Source: Marsupella aquatica (lineage: Eukaryota > Marchantiophyta). From it: DNA of 64,000 bases. Of the stretch, positions 58,931 to 64,000 are shown one piece after another (position 1 is the first letter of the stretch; each line of letters starts with the position of its first letter). The stretch covers positions 16,616,001-16,680,000 of the forward strand of contig OZ316895.1 of assembly GCA_973895155.1 (NCBI GenBank), in the 5' to 3' direction. The position numbers were made by a program, and so were the translations under genes. Under the pieces are notes generated by a model, which was given only the letters and a program-made list of their open reading frames with translations, was not told the DNA's origin and searched no databases.

Positions 58931-59480
58931 TTTTTTGTGGGGTTTTTTTTTGGGGAGGGGGGGGGGGGGAAGGGGGGAAGCGACAAAGCACAAAATCAAC
59001 CAGCGGGGGAAGAAAAAGACAAGCCTGAGAGGCCAGAGCACATGCCAACAACCCCGGGGGCAAGGTCACCAAAACTCCGCAACAAAGGCAATACAGCAAA
59101 TGGCCCCCCATGCACAAACTAAATGACCTTGGTCAGTGAGTGAACTGAGATCAACCAGCTGATCACAGAAATGAAGTGAATCCAGTAACTAATCCTATTA
59201 ATAAGAGTAGTGTGCTGTCCCTCCAGATCTGGGGGTATCTAGTATAAGTAGTCCTAGAATGCCAAAAATTGTGAAGATTGTCAAAAGGACCATGCTCCTC
59301 CAAACTAAACTTGTGGTCTAGTACTGTAGTTTGTTTTGCTGCCTGCCATCAGGCTCACACTCAGGCATCTCAAGACTAGAACCGTATCTGTAAGTCTCAT
59401 AACAGGTAAGAAAATGCTGACAAATTCTAGGACTGGACTTATTCTAGGACTGGACAAATTCTAGGTGGATTATGTGGTGT

Positions 59481-59703
59481 AGGGTATAAATTGCATACAC
59501 ATGGTATGTATACTTGAATATGGCTTAACGCGGGAGTGCCACAGGTGCGAATGAAGGTTGACATATGTAGGAGGAGGCTAGGGACAGGGTTGCAGGGTAT
59601 AAATTGCATACACATGGTATGTATAGTTGAATGTGGCTTAACGCGGGAGTGCCACAGGTGGGAATGAAGGTTGACATATGTAGGAGGAGGCTAGGGACAG
59701 GGT
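59481..59703. repeat. Tandem duplication, 113 bp x 2
   Basis: The unit beginning 'agggtataaattgcatacac' starts at 59481 and 59594 and ends 'ggaggaggctagggacaggg'. The two copies differ at only about four positions, so the duplication is recent. Confidence 0.93.
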
Positions 59704-61356
59704 ATGTGGGCGTCTTGGGGACTGCTGATTGAGGAGTTCCACAGAGTACGTTTGTCAGATGCATCAGACGTAGGGACTAGGGGAGGCCGAGGGGCAGGTG
59801 GCAGGTAGCAGGTTTCCACTGGGGGTTGCCTGGGGCGGGTATGGGAGGCGAGGATGTAACTAGGGGCCTGCAGGGAGGCATACGGGTCGCATGTACGAGG
59901 GCAGTCCCCACCCCAGCAGCAAAACCCAGCAAGGAATGGCCCGTGGTTGCTTTTTGAAAGACCTCCGAAACTTTGACTTTAACTGCTGGGATAGCCATAG
60001 CCTTTGAACTTGTTAGTCTAGTCTGACTTGATTGATACGAGCAGTTTAGCCTTTTGTAATGAATGCTTTTTGGGTCAGGCCTCGTACTACCTTTCTGAGC
60101 CGGGCTTTTAGGATGTGAGGCTCACCCGTCTGTTTTTTTTTCCTTTGTATATTATGGAGAATTTTCACCCATAACCCCTTGGTGGAGGCCCGTAATAACA
60201 ACCTAGCCAATTTAGAGTTCTCCCTAAATGTCCCACCAGGAGGTGAGTCCTCAGCTAAATTACCAAATATAGGGTTGAGATAGGTTCTCTGCCTTGTGAA
60301 ATACTCCACATGAAATAGATGATGACAGTCCTTTCTGTCCTCCTAAAGTAGGTTAAGTCACCATGAGTTAACACTCATGGGCTGAGCCTCATGGGATTAT
60401 TGAACAATGGAGGGCTCACCTTCATCTCAATTGCAGAGTATATTTCTTGGATCACACCATCCCCATCAGAGCCTTTACATGTTGAAGTTATCTTGTTGTG
60501 GTACCTCCCTTTTCTGGCTCAAAGAGGTTACTGGTCTTCCACCTCATCCATCTTTTTTACAGAAAACTCTATTATGTCCCCAAGATTATGAAAATTTCCA
60601 GTAAACCACTTTGTGAATTAAGCTTTACCCATTCCCTCTTGGGGGCTCTGCCTTGTAACCCCCGAGGGCAATTAGCCTCATCCGACAACGTATGACTGTG
60701 GGGACGAGTTACCCTACTCAACCTTGAGTGCCCCTAGTGAATGCCGAACGATACACCGCGTCGGCACTGTGTTGCCGCTGGGCAGAAACCTATCATCAAA
60801 GTTGGTGACTCGGTGAGACCCACACTTGCAGACAGGTGTTTTGCCGGGACGAAGTATACCCTGGCCCTTCGATACAGAGAATGGTACAATTGGGAACTGG
60901 TACCCCAAATTTCTACACACTGGCGTTAATGCGACCTTTTCCATGAAACCGCTGCAGATCACGGATCTTTGTGGGTTTGTGGGGTTGTCCTGCCCGCGGT
61001 CGTAACCTTTTTCTGTGTGTCTGCCGAGGAATGTCACTCCATACCCTCTGGGGATGTTTTGGGAATGGCGGAGTTCTGAGTGGTGACCGGTGAGATCGAT
61101 CGATCACCCATCAGTTGGTGTTCAGACATTCTGACAGCACGATTTGGTGTCATTCATCTGCATGTGCTTTACAGGCTCCTTTCGTCAGTAAGTTTGTAAC
61201 TGCTTAGTAGACTAGTAACCCCCCCGTAACAAGTGAATCAGCCAGAGACGAGGCTCTGCTCTCGGCCAAGAAAAGCAGAGCTGAGCTGAGCTGGGCAAAG
61301 GTTCCGACTCTGTTATCATTTCGTTGCAGCTGGTGCTGGTGCTGTTGTTGCTGGAG

Positions 61357-63964
<2,608 letters not shown>

Positions 63965-64000
63965 GTACGCTCCAACCAGAACTGGATGTGAGCTGTTTTA

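Larger units (their letters stand above)
55658..61356. other. Intergenic DNA between the GT-3-like and TrpRS genes
   Basis: No gene supported. It contains an 86-bp duplication (57542-57681), a degenerate repeat field (58550-58930), a poly-G run (58957-58969) and a 113-bp tandem duplication (59481-59703). 60700-61350 is GC-richer and has no similarity I recognise; the last 200 bp are probably the TrpRS promoter and leader. Confidence 0.45.

Overview
The window is nuclear DNA of a green plant. It has GT-AG introns in well-matched phases, plant-type protein families (NRT2/NAR2 nitrate uptake, a GT-3-type trihelix factor, an organellar tryptophanyl-tRNA synthetase with a presequence) and long AT-rich intergenic stretches with transposon remnants. 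The GT-3-type factor points to a land plant. The sparse gene spacing and the NRT2-NAR2 linkage make me think of a non-seed plant such as a moss or lycophyte, but the sequence alone does not prove this.

Layout. 2.6-9.6 kb (+): a 15-exon E3 ligase gene of the CHFR type (FHA, RING, cysteine-rich region, PBZ-like finger), with a small upstream ORF in its leader. 9.6-16.9 kb: no gene; repeats, including a field of TAACACTAATT motifs. 16.9-21.05 kb: a decayed PIF/Harbinger transposon with a + strand Myb/SANT ORF and a - strand DDE transposase. 26.5-27.6 kb (+): a small three-exon gene for a 106-residue, ten-cysteine protein. 27.6-34.7 kb: repeats and one solo LTR. 34.8-35.4 kb (-) and 39.2-41.07 kb (+): NAR2 and NRT2, the two subunits of the high-affinity nitrate transporter, head to head across 3.8 kb that also holds a tRNA-derived SINE and an orphan ORF. 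41-47 kb: repeats and a second solo LTR of the same family in the opposite orientation. 47.1-48.9 kb (-): an intronless RNF14-type RWD-RBR E3 ligase. 52.8-55.66 kb (+): a GT-3-like trihelix factor with three core exons, a tandem NAGNAG acceptor and a possible cassette exon. 55.7-61.3 kb: repeats. 61.36 kb to the window end (+): an organellar tryptophanyl-tRNA synthetase, cut off just before its KMSKS loop.

How the genes work together. The one clear functional pairing is NAR2 with NRT2: NAR2 is the membrane-anchored partner needed for NRT2 stability and transport at the plasma membrane. The other genes are housekeeping or regulatory and unrelated to one another. Multi-exon models were built by hand from splice sites, reading phase and remembered family architecture; no transcript evidence or database search was available.
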